Assembly: GCA_038396585.1 (NCBI GenBank)
Contig: CP121691.1
Location: 868,001 to 932,000 of the forward strand
DNA length: 64,000 nucleotides
Reading direction: 5' to 3'
Origin: Vallitaleaceae bacterium 9-2
GTDB taxonomy: Bacteria; Bacillota; Clostridia; Lachnospirales; Vallitaleaceae
Part shown: positions 1 to 9,387 of the stretch, in pieces
Numbering within the stretch: the first letter of the stretch is position 1
Layout of the letters: the number at the start of each line of letters is the position of its first letter
The notes under the pieces: model-generated
The model's input: only the letters and a program-made list of their open reading frames with translations
The model's database searches: none
Told to the model about the DNA's origin: nothing
Translations under genes and position numbers: made by a program

Positions 1-824
1 GGATATTAAAAAGAGCAATCTGGGGAATTGAAGAACAGCTTAAACGAAGCAAGTTCAAGCCAAAAGAAGCGGAGTATAGTTTTAATGGACGGGAATATCC
101 ACTAGATAGCCTTACATTAAAAGTTTCCGATCAACATAAGGCGTATTTATCAGGTGTTGTTGATAGAGTGGATGAATATGAAACGGATGATGCGTTATAT
201 TTTAGCATTGTTGACTATAAGTCCGGTTCAAAGGATTTAGATTATAATCTTGTCAAAGAGGGAATTCAGCTTCAGCTGATTATTTATATGAATGTAATTG
301 AGGAAATAAAAGCCCATAAAGTCAAGAAAAAAGTCATTCCTTGTGGGATGTATTATTACAAAATCCAAGACCCTATGCTAAATATTTCAGACATTGATAC
401 AAAAGATATTGAAAAGGAACGCTTAAAAAGTTTAAAACTGCGAGGTATACTTCTCCATGATGAGCAAATTCTTCGTTACTTTGATGAAACCATGGAGCAA
501 TCTTCATTAGTTATTCCGGCATTTATCAATAAAAGCGGTTCAATATCCAAAAAGTCCAGTACGATTGAAGAGGAGCATTTAGCGACATTAAAAAAATTCG
601 TTCAAAATAAAGCCAAAGAGATTGCATCAAATATTTATAATGGACAGTTATCAATTGAACCTTACCGTTATAAGGAAGAAACAGGATGCGATTATTGCCA
701 ATATAAAAGTATATGTCGATTTGATCCGACAAATCATTCAGAACATTTTCGTCAAATTAGACCGGAGACCAAAGAAAATGTTTTTGAAACAATGAAAGGA
801 GACCACAATGGAAGAAGTCATTAA
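1..824 (+). CDS. addB: AddB, ATP-dependent helicase/nuclease subunit B (3' part only)
   Basis: The 5' end lies outside the window; the open frame runs from base 3. The visible part is the C-terminal PD-(D/E)XK nuclease domain of AddB, which with AddA resects double-strand breaks for RecA-dependent repair. Visible marks are GVVDRVDEYE, then IVDYKSG (catalytic Asp and Lys), then QLQLIIYM, and near the C-terminus the cysteines of CDYCQYKSIC (C-x2-C-x5-C) that in AddB bind a 4Fe-4S cluster. The stop overlaps the start of the first V-type ATPase gene by 17 bases, so the two are probably co-transcribed. Its usual partner addA is not adjacent but about 12 kb downstream. The helicase-like N-terminal domain cannot be judged. 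Confidence 0.9.
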   Translation, partial: ILKRAIWGIEEQLKRSKFKPKEAEYSFNGREYPLDSLTLKVSDQHKAYLSGVVDRVDEYETDDALYFSIVDYKSGSKDLDYNLVKEGIQLQLIIYMNVIEEIKAHKVKKKVIPCGMYYYKIQDPMLNISDIDTKDIEKERLKSLKLRGILLHDEQILRYFDETMEQSSLVIPAFINKSGSISKKSSTIEEEHLATLKKFVQNKAKEIASNIYNGQLSIEPYRYKEETGCDYCQYKSICRFDPTNHSEHFRQIRPETKENVFETMKGDHNGRSH

Positions 825-1116
825 AAAAATCATTGAGATTGAAGAAAAAGCCCAATCGGTTATTAATGAGACATTAAAGGAAAAAGAACGAAAAGAAAAA
901 GAGCATGAAGCTAAGGTTCAAAATTTGGAAGAGACGATTATTAGCAATGCCCATCGTAAAGTTGAGCAGATACGTGAGCGTGAATTTGCAGAGGTTAATG
1001 GGAAGAGACAGGCGATGGAAAAAGAATGTGAGGATCGGCTTGATCGAATGCAATCATATGCAAATGAAAAGATGGATCAATGGGTGGATGAACTCGTTCG
1101 TCGTGTATTAGACTAG
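808..1116 (+). CDS. V-type ATPase peripheral stalk subunit G/H (NtpF/AhaH-like)
   Basis: The product is a 102-residue, almost wholly charged, Lys/Glu-rich protein predicted to be one long coiled coil. This fits the small peripheral-stalk subunit (called G, H or NtpF) that pairs with subunit E to hold the V1 head against rotation. Sequence alone gives little family signal; the call rests on size, coiled-coil character and first place in a complete V-ATPase operon. The start ATG has AAGGAG 7 bases upstream and lies inside the end of addB. Confidence 0.75.
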   Translation: MEEVIKKIIEIEEKAQSVINETLKEKERKEKEHEAKVQNLEETIISNAHRKVEQIREREFAEVNGKRQAMEKECEDRLDRMQSYANEKMDQWVDELVRRVLD

Positions 1117-1126
1117 GAGTGTTGTT

Positions 1127-2167
1127 ATGATTGGGTTATTTAAATATGGAGATTTGTCGACGAAGATTCGAGCAATGACAGGAAAAATGCTGACTAAAGA
1201 TGATTATGAACAAATGATGAATAAGCCAAATGTCAAAGAAGTTGCCTTGTACCTAAAAAATAATACGTATTATAAAGAGGCGCTTAAAGATTTAAACGAA
1301 AGCGATATTCATCGTGGAAAACTTGAAGTTATGTTATATCGAGCTGTGGTGAGTGATGCGTTAAAAATAGCTAAACATCTTAGTGGGACAGAAAAGAAAA
1401 TTTATCGCTATATTTATCGTAAATTAGAGATTGAAGACTTGAAAAAAATGCTAAGAACATTAGCTTCGGGCAAATCACTTGAGACACTAGATAGAGCAGG
1501 CTTGTTTGTTAGTAGATACAGCCGTATTGATTTTGATAAATCCCTAGCAGCCAAAAATGTTAGTGAACTTGTGGATAGCTTAGAGGGAACGAATTTTTAT
1601 GGATTGCTGCATCCACTTATTACACCCAAAGGGGAAATGGACACGTTTATTGCTGAGATGATACTTGACTTATACTATTTTCAAAAAACTGCAAAACAAG
1701 TAAAAAAAGCAGAGTCAAGAACCGATCAACTTTTATTAGAACAGTTGCTTGGTGTGGAAGCGGACTTTAAGAATATCTTTTGGATTTATCGTGCAAAAAA
1801 ATATTATCACATGAATCGTGAAATGATTTTTAGATATTTGATACCACACACGTATAAACTGAACAAAAAAACGCTGTCTGAAATGATTGATGCCAATTCA
1901 ATTGATGGATTCATAAGCCGAGTGGAAAAAACCTATTATGGGCAGATTATTGATTTTACCCATGAGCGCGTTGAATTGCAATCGATGAGTTTTATCTACG
2001 AGTTACAACAGCGCAGTATGCGCCAAAAACCATTTTCCATTGCACCAATTATTGGATATATGTACTTAAAAGAGACAGAAGTCCTTAATATTACCAACAT
2101 TGTTGAAGGAATTCGGTATAATATTGGACGAGATAACATCAAAGGCTATTTAGCTGGAGTGAAATAG
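1127..2167 (+). CDS. ntpC: V-type ATPase subunit C (V0 subunit d / AC39 type)
   Basis: The product is 346 residues and soluble, and belongs to the V0D/AC39 family. It is the funnel-shaped subunit that couples the central stalk to the membrane rotor ring. The N-terminus (KYGDLSTKIRAMTGKMLTKDDY) and the repeated helical blocks with Tyr/Arg-rich segments are typical, and the length is close to the usual 330-350. The start is preceded by TAGGAG. It lies 10 bases after the G/H gene and 17 bases before subunit I. Here C comes second in the operon, ahead of I and K, unlike the Enterococcus hirae order where it follows E. Confidence 0.88.
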   Translation: MIGLFKYGDLSTKIRAMTGKMLTKDDYEQMMNKPNVKEVALYLKNNTYYKEALKDLNESDIHRGKLEVMLYRAVVSDALKIAKHLSGTEKKIYRYIYRKLEIEDLKKMLRTLASGKSLETLDRAGLFVSRYSRIDFDKSLAAKNVSELVDSLEGTNFYGLLHPLITPKGEMDTFIAEMILDLYYFQKTAKQVKKAESRTDQLLLEQLLGVEADFKNIFWIYRAKKYYHMNREMIFRYLIPHTYKLNKKTLSEMIDANSIDGFISRVEKTYYGQIIDFTHERVELQSMSFIYELQQRSMRQKPFSIAPIIGYMYLKETEVLNITNIVEGIRYNIGRDNIKGYLAGVK

Positions 2168-2184
2168 AAGGGAGACATACAGAT

Positions 2185-4095
2185 ATGGCTGTAGAGAAAA
2201 TGCGGTTTGTGAATATTGCAGGTCGAATTGCTGAAATGGATGATTTTGTCATTAAGGCAATTGTGCCTTTTGATATTCAGTTAGAAAACGCCATGTATAT
2301 TTTAGACTCTGTAAAAGGTATGCAACCTTTCTCAGATGAGAACCCATATGAACGCCTCAACGAAAAAGTGGCAGATTTGATTAGTGTCCTTGATAGAGAC
2401 ATTCATTACGATCCAAACAAAGCGGCTGAATTGATGCCTATTGCACTCTTGGAACCTGAAATCGATGGGTATGAGCGGCAGCTGGAAACCATTCAACGTA
2501 TTAGACGATCATTAAAGGTTGATTTAGAACACAAAAAAGAATTGCGTAAGCAAATTATTCCGCTTCAAAATCTAGACGTTCAAGTCGATAAGCTTTTCCA
2601 TTTTGACTATATGCGTTTTCGATTTGGGAAAATGCCCAAAGATGGGTTTGAAAAATTAATCAAGTACGTTGAGAATTTAGATACAATCACCTATAAAATT
2701 TCTGAAGAAAATGAAAGTGTCTATGTTATGTACTTTACACCTCACGCTCAGGTGGGAAATATTGATTCGCTATTTGCTTCGTTATTTTTTGAACGTATAT
2801 GGATTTCAGAAGATGTTAAAGGGCGACCCAAAGAAGCACTACAACGTTTGAATGAAGAGATCGAAGAACTTGAAAATAGGATACAAATGCTGGATAAAGA
2901 CTCACAAGACTTTGTTGAACGTAACTTTGAACGATTACAAGAATTATATAACTTTACGATTCAGTTAAATGAAGTCTATAATGTTCGTCAATATGCACTG
3001 CGCTCCAAAGAAGCATTTTACTTGACCGGGTGGATTCCACTGTCACAAGTCGAAGAATTTCAAAAGATGGTAGATGATGTCGGCAATGTTTCATGTATTA
3101 TTGAAGATGATGATGCCGTAAAGAAAACCGTCCCGCCGACGCGACTGAGGAATCATCGCTTTTTCAAACCTTTTGAGACCTTAGTTCAAATGTATGGAAC
3201 GCCAGGATACAATGAACTTGACCCGACTACTTTTTTAGCTATTACATATATGATTTTTTTTGGAATTATGTTTGGCGATGTAGGACAAGGATTGGTTATT
3301 GCATTGGCAGGAGGATTGTTCTTTAAAAAAACCCAGAATATGCTGGGAAAAATTGCAGTATATATTGGAATTGTATCATCTATTGCCGGTGTCTTTTATG
3401 GTTCGTTTTTTGGTAATGAAGAAATTCTTCGTAAAGCGCTACCGTTTATCCCGATGATTAATCCGATGGACTACAAGATTCCGGTGTTAGGAGTTACAGT
3501 GGTCTTTGGTATTGGATTACTTATTATTGCTATGATTTTAAATATTATCAATGCATATAAGCAAGAGAACTATCCAAAAATGTTATTAGATCGCAATGGA
3601 ATTATTGGGCTCATCTTTTATCTGACGATGATTTATCTTGTATTTTCCATTGTGATGCAGATGCCGTATTCACTGACTTTGATTGTCATTTTTTTGGTGG
3701 CACCATTAGTAGTTATGTTTTTTGAACATCCACTCGCCAATTTGATGAATAGAAAAAAACAAATTTTTCCGAAGGATAAAGGTGGATTTATAATTGAAAC
3801 GGTATTTGAACTTATAGAAACACTTCTGTCAATACTTAGTAACACTTTGTCGTTTATGCGTGTTGGAGCTTTTGCATTAAACCATGTTGGGTTTTTTATG
3901 GCATTTCATGCGCTAGCCGACATTGTTGGTGGAACGGGAAGCATAGGTGTTATGATTTTTGGGAATATTCTTATTATTGTTTTAGAGGGTCTAATTGTTG
4001 CCATTCAGGGCATTCGATTAGAATATTATGAACTGTTTTCAAAATTCTTTGAAGGTAATGGTACCGAATTTAAACCATTTAAAATAAAGGGATAA
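2185..4095 (+). CDS. ntpI: V-type ATPase subunit I (membrane stator subunit a)
   Basis: The product is 636 residues. A soluble N-terminal half (about 1-330) with a coiled coil (roughly 205-250) forms the stator arm. The C-terminal half has about seven or eight membrane helices forming the ion half-channels next to the c-ring. The segment SFMRVGAFALNHVG carries the conserved Arg needed for rotor ion exchange. Length is usual for bacterial and archaeal subunit a. AAGGGAG precedes the ATG. It lies directly upstream of the rotor subunit gene, the normal I-K order. Confidence 0.93.
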   Translation: MAVEKMRFVNIAGRIAEMDDFVIKAIVPFDIQLENAMYILDSVKGMQPFSDENPYERLNEKVADLISVLDRDIHYDPNKAAELMPIALLEPEIDGYERQLETIQRIRRSLKVDLEHKKELRKQIIPLQNLDVQVDKLFHFDYMRFRFGKMPKDGFEKLIKYVENLDTITYKISEENESVYVMYFTPHAQVGNIDSLFASLFFERIWISEDVKGRPKEALQRLNEEIEELENRIQMLDKDSQDFVERNFERLQELYNFTIQLNEVYNVRQYALRSKEAFYLTGWIPLSQVEEFQKMVDDVGNVSCIIEDDDAVKKTVPPTRLRNHRFFKPFETLVQMYGTPGYNELDPTTFLAITYMIFFGIMFGDVGQGLVIALAGGLFFKKTQNMLGKIAVYIGIVSSIAGVFYGSFFGNEEILRKALPFIPMINPMDYKIPVLGVTVVFGIGLLIIAMILNIINAYKQENYPKMLLDRNGIIGLIFYLTMIYLVFSIVMQMPYSLTLIVIFLVAPLVVMFFEHPLANLMNRKKQIFPKDKGGFIIETVFELIETLLSILSNTLSFMRVGAFALNHVGFFMAFHALADIVGGTGSIGVMIFGNILIIVLEGLIVAIQGIRLEYYELFSKFFEGNGTEFKPFKIKG

Positions 4096-4117
4096 TGACA
4101 TATTAGGAGGATAAAAC

Positions 4118-4549
4118 ATGGAATTTATTTTGGTAATAACAGTAATTTTGGTAGCGACAACAGTTGGTATAGGTGTTTGGGCAATCAAACGAGGAATGAA
4201 CAACAAGAAAGCAACAAAGGTTTTAGGTATTAATATTGGAACATTTTTCTTACTTATGATTGGTGCAACAGTTTATATGCTCAGTGGTGACGTTGCGATG
4301 GCTCAAGATACTGCAGTTAATGCAGCAGCAGGTATATCCAATGGAGAAGGACTTAAATTTATTGGTGCGGCGCTTTCAACAGGCATGGCATCCATTGGTG
4401 CTGGGATTGCAGTTGCGGCATCAGGAGCGGCAGCTATTGGAGCTATTAGTGAAGATACACAGCTTCTAGGTAAAACCATTATTTTCGTAGGGTTATCTGA
4501 AGGGATAGCTATCTATGGATTGATTATTTCCATTATGATTTTAGGATAA
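4118..4549 (+). CDS. ntpK: V-type ATPase subunit K (rotor c subunit) with unusual N-terminal hairpin
   Basis: The product is 143 residues with four hydrophobic segments. The last two form a typical c-subunit hairpin: a glycine/alanine-rich helix (GMASIGAGIAVAASGAAAIG), the ISED loop, and a helix with the ion-binding carboxylate Glu128 in FVGLSEGIAIYG. The first two segments do not resemble a c hairpin: they lack the Gly/Ala pattern and end in AMA before Gln63, which looks like a signal-peptidase site. The mature rotor unit may therefore be only two helices. No Gln is seen in the third helix and Glu128 is followed by Gly, so the known sodium-ligand pattern is absent; proton use is an inference. 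AGGAGG lies 7 bases before ATG. Confidence 0.88.
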   Translation: MEFILVITVILVATTVGIGVWAIKRGMNNKKATKVLGINIGTFFLLMIGATVYMLSGDVAMAQDTAVNAAAGISNGEGLKFIGAALSTGMASIGAGIAVAASGAAAIGAISEDTQLLGKTIIFVGLSEGIAIYGLIISIMILG

Positions 4550-4580
4550 TATTAAATACAAAAATTTGAGGTGATTTCAC

Positions 4581-4889
4581 ATGAAAATGTATTTAATCAG
4601 TGATAATGTAGATACGCTGACAGGGATGCGTCTAGCAGGTATTGACGGTGTTGTTGTTCATGAGACACAAGAGGTTGAACAACAATTAGATAAAATACTT
4701 AAAGACCGAGAAGTTGGCGTGTTGTTGATAACAGAAAAATTAGGCGATTTAGTAGGCGAACGTCTTGATTATATCAAAATGAACTATCAGACACCACTTA
4801 TCGTTTTAATACCGGACCGACATGGAAGTGATCGAGGGCTGGATTCGATTACTAAGTATGTTCGTGAAGCAATCGGCTTAAGAATTTAA
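4581..4889 (+). CDS. V-type ATPase subunit F (central stalk)
   Basis: The product is 102 residues with the compact alpha/beta pattern of V-type subunit F (NtpG in E. hirae). It begins KMYLISDNVDTLTGMRLAGI, where the family has a conserved opening strand and the TLTGMRLAGI motif, followed by GVLLITEKLG and a PLIVLIPD strand. This subunit sits with D in the central shaft and couples rotation to catalysis. GAGGTG precedes the ATG. It lies between K and E. Confidence 0.88.
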   Translation: MKMYLISDNVDTLTGMRLAGIDGVVVHETQEVEQQLDKILKDREVGVLLITEKLGDLVGERLDYIKMNYQTPLIVLIPDRHGSDRGLDSITKYVREAIGLRI

Positions 4890-4907
4890 CGTAATGAGGT
4901 GAATAAA

Positions 4908-5522
4908 ATGAGTAATGAAATGATCAAGCTAGAGCATTTTACAAGTGAAATCATGTCGGGCGTCGCTGAGCAAAAAAGTCAAATAGAGATGGAGCAAGAT
5001 AAGCGACTCAAGGCAGATTATGAAGCAAAAGAATTGGAATATCTTGAGAGTGCATATGAAATCATTCAAAACGGCTTAAAAGATATTGACAGAGAAAAGA
5101 ATGAAGTGGTCTCTAAAACATTGATGAAAAATAAAGTTGCACTTTTAAACGGACGAAAAAATATCATCGACCAAGTGTTTGAAAAAGCCACTAAACGTTT
5201 AGAAGAGCATACAAAAACGGAACAATATAAAGATGAGCTTACCCAAGCGATTGATAAACAGATGGAGTATATGGGTGAAGGAGACTATATCATTTATATT
5301 AATTATAAAGACAAAGACCTTTATCATTTTCTAAAAGAAAAGTATCCAAAGCACCAAATACACATTGAACAAAAACACATTGAAATGATTGGTGGATCTA
5401 AGCTGCTTAACACATCTAAAAATGTGTTTATTGACGACAGCTATGCAAAACACCTAGAAGAAGAACGGGAAAACTTTTTACAGTACTGTGGAATACAAAT
5501 TGATGATAAAGTAGGTGACTAA
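4908..5522 (+). CDS. ntpE: V-type ATPase subunit E (peripheral stalk)
   Basis: The product is about 204 residues. The N-terminal half is a charged coiled coil and the C-terminal half a mixed alpha/beta domain, as in V-type subunit E, which binds the top of the A/B head. The ATG at 4908 is preferred over the in-frame GTG at 4899 because GAGGTG lies 6 bases before 4908 and overlaps the GTG. The stop is one base before the preferred start of subunit A. Sequence conservation in this family is low, so the operon position supports the call. Confidence 0.85.
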   Translation: MSNEMIKLEHFTSEIMSGVAEQKSQIEMEQDKRLKADYEAKELEYLESAYEIIQNGLKDIDREKNEVVSKTLMKNKVALLNGRKNIIDQVFEKATKRLEEHTKTEQYKDELTQAIDKQMEYMGEGDYIIYINYKDKDLYHFLKEKYPKHQIHIEQKHIEMIGGSKLLNTSKNVFIDDSYAKHLEEERENFLQYCGIQIDDKVGD

Positions 5523-5523
5523 A

Positions 5524-7314
5524 GTGGAACAAAAAGGAATTATTTCCGGAATAAACGGTCCGGTTGTAACGGTGAGTAAAACCAAAGAACTCGGCATGAT
5601 GGAAATGGTATATGTCGGAGATTTAAAACTTATCGGCGAAGTTATCGGTATAGAAAAAGAAAGTACGATTATTCAGGTGTATGAATCAACCACAGGTCTA
5701 AAAGCCGGAGAACCCATATATTCTACAGGTGCGCCTTTATCATTGATGCTAGGACCTGGAATAATAGGGGGCGTATTTGATGGAATTGAACGACCACTTG
5801 AAAAATTGTTTGAAAAGACGGGATCTTTTATTGGACGCGGAATAGATACGCCAAACTTAGATACAGATAAAGTCTGGTCGGTTAAACCAACAGTTCAAGT
5901 CGGTGACTATCTAGAAGCAGGTATGACTTATGCTACAGTTCAAGAGACGGAGCTCGTTAACCATAAGATTATGCTCTCTCCGAACTTAAAGGGAGAGGTT
6001 GTTGAAGTAGCCGCTGAAGGCGACTATAAAGTGTTAGATTGTATTGTAAAAATTAAGGATGCATATGATGAGATTATCGAACTGACGCTTGTACAATATT
6101 GGCCGGTAAGAGATCCAAGACCCTTTACCAGCCGTAAACGATTGGATCAACCATTAATTACTGGGCAACGAATTATTGATACGCTTTTTCCAATTCCTAA
6201 GGGAGGAACGGCAGCGATTCCCGGAGGATTTGGTACAGGGAAAACGATGACTCAGCATCAATTGGCAAAATGGTCAGATGCGGATATTATTGTTTATATA
6301 GGATGTGGGGAGCGTGGCAATGAGATTACAGAAGTATTGGAAGACTTTCCAAAGCTTATTGACCCCAAATCGGGAAAACCATTAATGGAGCGAACGGTTT
6401 TGATAGCCAACACATCAAACATGCCTGTAGCAGCTAGAGAGGCATCTATTTATACAGGTATCACGATTGCTGAATATTATCGTGACATGGGATATCATGT
6501 TGCGATTATGGCAGATTCAACATCAAGGTGGGCTGAGGCGCTTCGGGAGATATCCGGTCGACTAGAAGAGATGCCGGCAGAAGAAGGATTCCCAGCATAT
6601 TTACCTTCAAGACTTTCACAGTTTTATGAACGTGCAGGATATGTTGAAACACTAAATCGCATGGAAGGTTCTGTGAGTATTATTGGTGCGGTCTCTCCCC
6701 AAGGTGGAGACTTTAGTGAACCGGTTACCCAAAATACAAAACGCTTTATACGCTGTTTTTGGGCACTTGATCGCAACTTGGCTTATTCAAGGCATTATCC
6801 GGCGATTCATTGGCTAAATAGCTATAGCGAATATGTGAATGAATTAAAGCCATGGTTTGATGATAAGGTTACACCGGAGTTTATGAATGTACGCAAAAAA
6901 ATGTTAGGCTTGCTCCAAGAAGAAAGCAAGCTAATGGAAATTGTCAAGCTGATCGGAGCCGATATCTTACCGGAAGAACAAAAGCTTATTCTAGAAGTAA
7001 CAAAACTGATTCGATTAGGTTTTTTACAACAAAATGCTTTTCATGATGTAGATACCTACGTTCCCGTAGAAAAACAGTTTAAGATGATGGAAATCATCAT
7101 GTTTTTATATGAGGCGTCAAGGCCGATTGTAGCTCGTGGGATTCCGGTATCTCAAATCCGCAAGACAGGTATTTTTGATGAACTTGTAAAGATGAAATAT
7201 ACAATTGATAACGAAGATTTTACGCCGTTTGATGACTTGAAGACGAAAATTGACGAAGCGTTTATAAAAGTCAATGAAAGTTACAAAGGCTTTGAAAGGG
7301 TGATTAAAGAATGA
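5524..7314 (+). CDS. ntpA: V-type ATPase catalytic subunit A
   Basis: The product is about 596 residues. A beta-barrel N-terminus ([13 protein letters not shown]) is followed by the non-homologous insert typical of A subunits (about 110-190), the nucleotide domain with Walker A GGFGTGKT near residues 234-241, the GERG motif with the catalytic Glu, and [24 protein letters not shown]. The P-loop reads GGFGTGKT, where GPFGSGKT is more usual. The GTG at 5524 is chosen because AGGTGA lies 5 bases upstream; a GTG at 5515 in the same frame has no good ribosome site. The end overlaps the ATG of subunit B (ATGA). Confidence 0.95.
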   Translation: MEQKGIISGINGPVVTVSKTKELGMMEMVYVGDLKLIGEVIGIEKESTIIQVYESTTGLKAGEPIYSTGAPLSLMLGPGIIGGVFDGIERPLEKLFEKTGSFIGRGIDTPNLDTDKVWSVKPTVQVGDYLEAGMTYATVQETELVNHKIMLSPNLKGEVVEVAAEGDYKVLDCIVKIKDAYDEIIELTLVQYWPVRDPRPFTSRKRLDQPLITGQRIIDTLFPIPKGGTAAIPGGFGTGKTMTQHQLAKWSDADIIVYIGCGERGNEITEVLEDFPKLIDPKSGKPLMERTVLIANTSNMPVAAREASIYTGITIAEYYRDMGYHVAIMADSTSRWAEALREISGRLEEMPAEEGFPAYLPSRLSQFYERAGYVETLNRMEGSVSIIGAVSPQGGDFSEPVTQNTKRFIRCFWALDRNLAYSRHYPAIHWLNSYSEYVNELKPWFDDKVTPEFMNVRKKMLGLLQEESKLMEIVKLIGADILPEEQKLILEVTKLIRLGFLQQNAFHDVDTYVPVEKQFKMMEIIMFLYEASRPIVARGIPVSQIRKTGIFDELVKMKYTIDNEDFTPFDDLKTKIDEAFIKVNESYKGFERVIKE

Positions 7315-8708
7315 GAATCGAATATTTAGGTGTTAAAGAAGTCAATGGTTCCTTAATCATTCTTGAAGGCGTTAAGGATGCATCCTATGAAGAAATGGTG
7401 GATATTAAGCTTGATGACGGACGAACCAAAGTAGGACGTGTCATCGAAGTTCACGAAGATATGGCTGTTGTTCAGGTGTTTGAGGGAACTTCGGGAATAT
7501 CTCGAACCAATACCCGTACAAGTCTTCGAGGAACACCGCTTTTACTTCCGTTATCCGATGAAATCCTAGGGCGCACCATGGATGGAAAAGGTCAGCCGAT
7601 TGACGGTTTGGGTGCCATATCGCCGGAAGTACGTTGGGATATTAATGGAGCACCGATTAATCCGATAGCACGAAAATATCCAAGAAACTATATTCAAACG
7701 GGTGTCTCAGCTATTGATGGGTTAACGACACTTATACGCGGACAAAAGCTTCCTGTATTTTCTGGTAATGGTCTTCCGCATGATATCTTAGCGGTTCAAA
7801 TTGCAAGTCAGGCCCAGTTAGCGATTGACTCGGCGGAAGGGGAAAATTTTGCCATTGTGTTTGCTGCAATGGGTGTCAAAAATGATGTTGCCGATTATTT
7901 TAAGCGAAGCTTTGAAGAAAGTGGAGTACTGGAAAATGTATGCATGTTCTTAAATCTTGCAAATGACCCGGTTATCGAACGTATTGTTACGCCAAGGTGT
8001 GCACTAACAGCAGCTGAATATCTAGCTTTTGAACGCAATATGCATGTGCTTGTTATCATGACAGATATGACTGCCTATTGCGAAGCCTTGCGCGAGATAT
8101 CTTCATCAAAAGGAGAAATCCCTAGTCGAAAAGGATTTCCAGGATATATGTATTCAGATTTAGCCTCATTATATGAACGCGCTGGAATGCTTAATGATCG
8201 GGAAGGCTCTATAACGCAGATTCCGATATTAACCATGCCAAATGATGATATTACACATCCGATTCCAGACTTGACGGGATATATTACGGAAGGACAAGTC
8301 GTTCTTGATCGTGCACTGCATCAAAAAGGAATCTATCCACCAATCATTGTACTGCCTTCCCTTTCACGTTTGATGAAAGATGGAATTGGAGAAGGATTTA
8401 CTCGTAAAGATCATCCTCAGATTGCTAATCAACTATTTGCATCGTATGCCCATGTTCAAGAAGTTAAAGCGTTGGCATCGGTTATTGGTGAGGACGAGCT
8501 GTCAGAAATTGACCAACTCTATATGGAGTTTGGAAATGCCTTTGAAGCGCGTTTTGTAAGCCAAGAGACGGATGAAAATCGATTTATGGATGTCACCCTT
8601 GACCTTGGATGGGAGCTTCTAGGTATTTTACCAAGAAACGAGCTTGACCGTTTAGATGATGACCTATTGGATCGTTACTATAAACCACGAAAAAAAGGAC
8701 GTGAATAA
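7311..8708 (+). CDS. ntpB: V-type ATPase regulatory subunit B
   Basis: The product is 465 residues, the normal length. It has the beta-barrel start, the degenerate P-loop region [22 protein letters not shown] (in B subunits this loop does not hydrolyse ATP), and conserved segments [21 protein letters not shown] and [25 protein letters not shown]. It alternates with A in the catalytic hexamer. Its start overlaps the A stop by four bases, indicating translational coupling. The next gene, D, starts two bases after its stop. Confidence 0.95.
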   Translation: MRIEYLGVKEVNGSLIILEGVKDASYEEMVDIKLDDGRTKVGRVIEVHEDMAVVQVFEGTSGISRTNTRTSLRGTPLLLPLSDEILGRTMDGKGQPIDGLGAISPEVRWDINGAPINPIARKYPRNYIQTGVSAIDGLTTLIRGQKLPVFSGNGLPHDILAVQIASQAQLAIDSAEGENFAIVFAAMGVKNDVADYFKRSFEESGVLENVCMFLNLANDPVIERIVTPRCALTAAEYLAFERNMHVLVIMTDMTAYCEALREISSSKGEIPSRKGFPGYMYSDLASLYERAGMLNDREGSITQIPILTMPNDDITHPIPDLTGYITEGQVVLDRALHQKGIYPPIIVLPSLSRLMKDGIGEGFTRKDHPQIANQLFASYAHVQEVKALASVIGEDELSEIDQLYMEFGNAFEARFVSQETDENRFMDVTLDLGWELLGILPRNELDRLDDDLLDRYYKPRKKGRE

Positions 8709-8710
8709 TC

Positions 8711-9325
8711 ATGGATGCAACTCTTTTTCCCACCAAAGGAAATTTGATGCTTTCAAAAAGCCGACTAAACCTTTCAAGACAAGGTTACGAGCTTTTGGAT
8801 AAAAAACGGAATATTTTAGTGCGTGAAATGATGACGTTAATCGATCAGGCCAAAGAAATTCAAGCACAGATTGGTGAAACATTTTCAGCGGCCTATAAAG
8901 CACTTCAAACAGCCAATATAACTATCGGTATTAACACAGTGGAACAAATAAGTAAGGCGGTTGAATTAGAAGATCAAATCGTCATTAATGTACGTTCCAT
9001 CATGGGTGTAGAGATTCCAATCATAGGGGAAATAAAAAAAGACATCGAACCCGCCTATGGCTTTGCGCGTACAACAATTTCCTTGGATGAAGCCTATGAA
9101 AAATTTTTAAAAGTCAAACAATTGACACTTTTATTAGCAGAAGTTGAAAATGCAATCTATCGTTTGGCTATTAATATTAAACGAACACAAAAAAGGGCGA
9201 ATGCGCTTCAAAATGTTATGATTCCAAGATATGAAACCTTGACTAAGGATATCACTAATGCGTTGGAAGAAAAAGAACGTGAAGAATTTACGCGACTGAA
9301 GATGATAAAGTCGATGAAACAATAA
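8711..9325 (+). CDS. ntpD: V-type ATPase subunit D (central shaft)
   Basis: The product is 204 residues. The opening LFPTKGNLMLSKSRLNLSRQGYELLDKKR is the family hallmark. Long N- and C-terminal helices form an antiparallel coiled coil that acts as the rotating shaft inside the A/B hexamer, with NVMIPRYETLTKDI near the C-terminus. It is the last gene of the operon and is followed by a strong hairpin terminator. Confidence 0.93.
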   Translation: MDATLFPTKGNLMLSKSRLNLSRQGYELLDKKRNILVREMMTLIDQAKEIQAQIGETFSAAYKALQTANITIGINTVEQISKAVELEDQIVINVRSIMGVEIPIIGEIKKDIEPAYGFARTTISLDEAYEKFLKVKQLTLLLAEVENAIYRLAINIKRTQKRANALQNVMIPRYETLTKDITNALEEKEREEFTRLKMIKSMKQ

Positions 9326-9370
9326 AAAAAGCATGCCACATACGTACATTGTATGTGGGCATGCTTTTTT
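9324..9370. terminator. Bidirectional terminator between V-ATPase operon and CE7 esterase
   Basis: An A-run, a GC-containing stem (GCATGCCACATAC pairing with GTATGTGGGCATGC, one bulged base) and a T-run follow the subunit D stop. The A-run gives a T-run on the other strand, so it can also end the convergent esterase transcript. Confidence 0.9.
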
Positions 9371-9387
9371 ATACCTATAAAAGCCTT

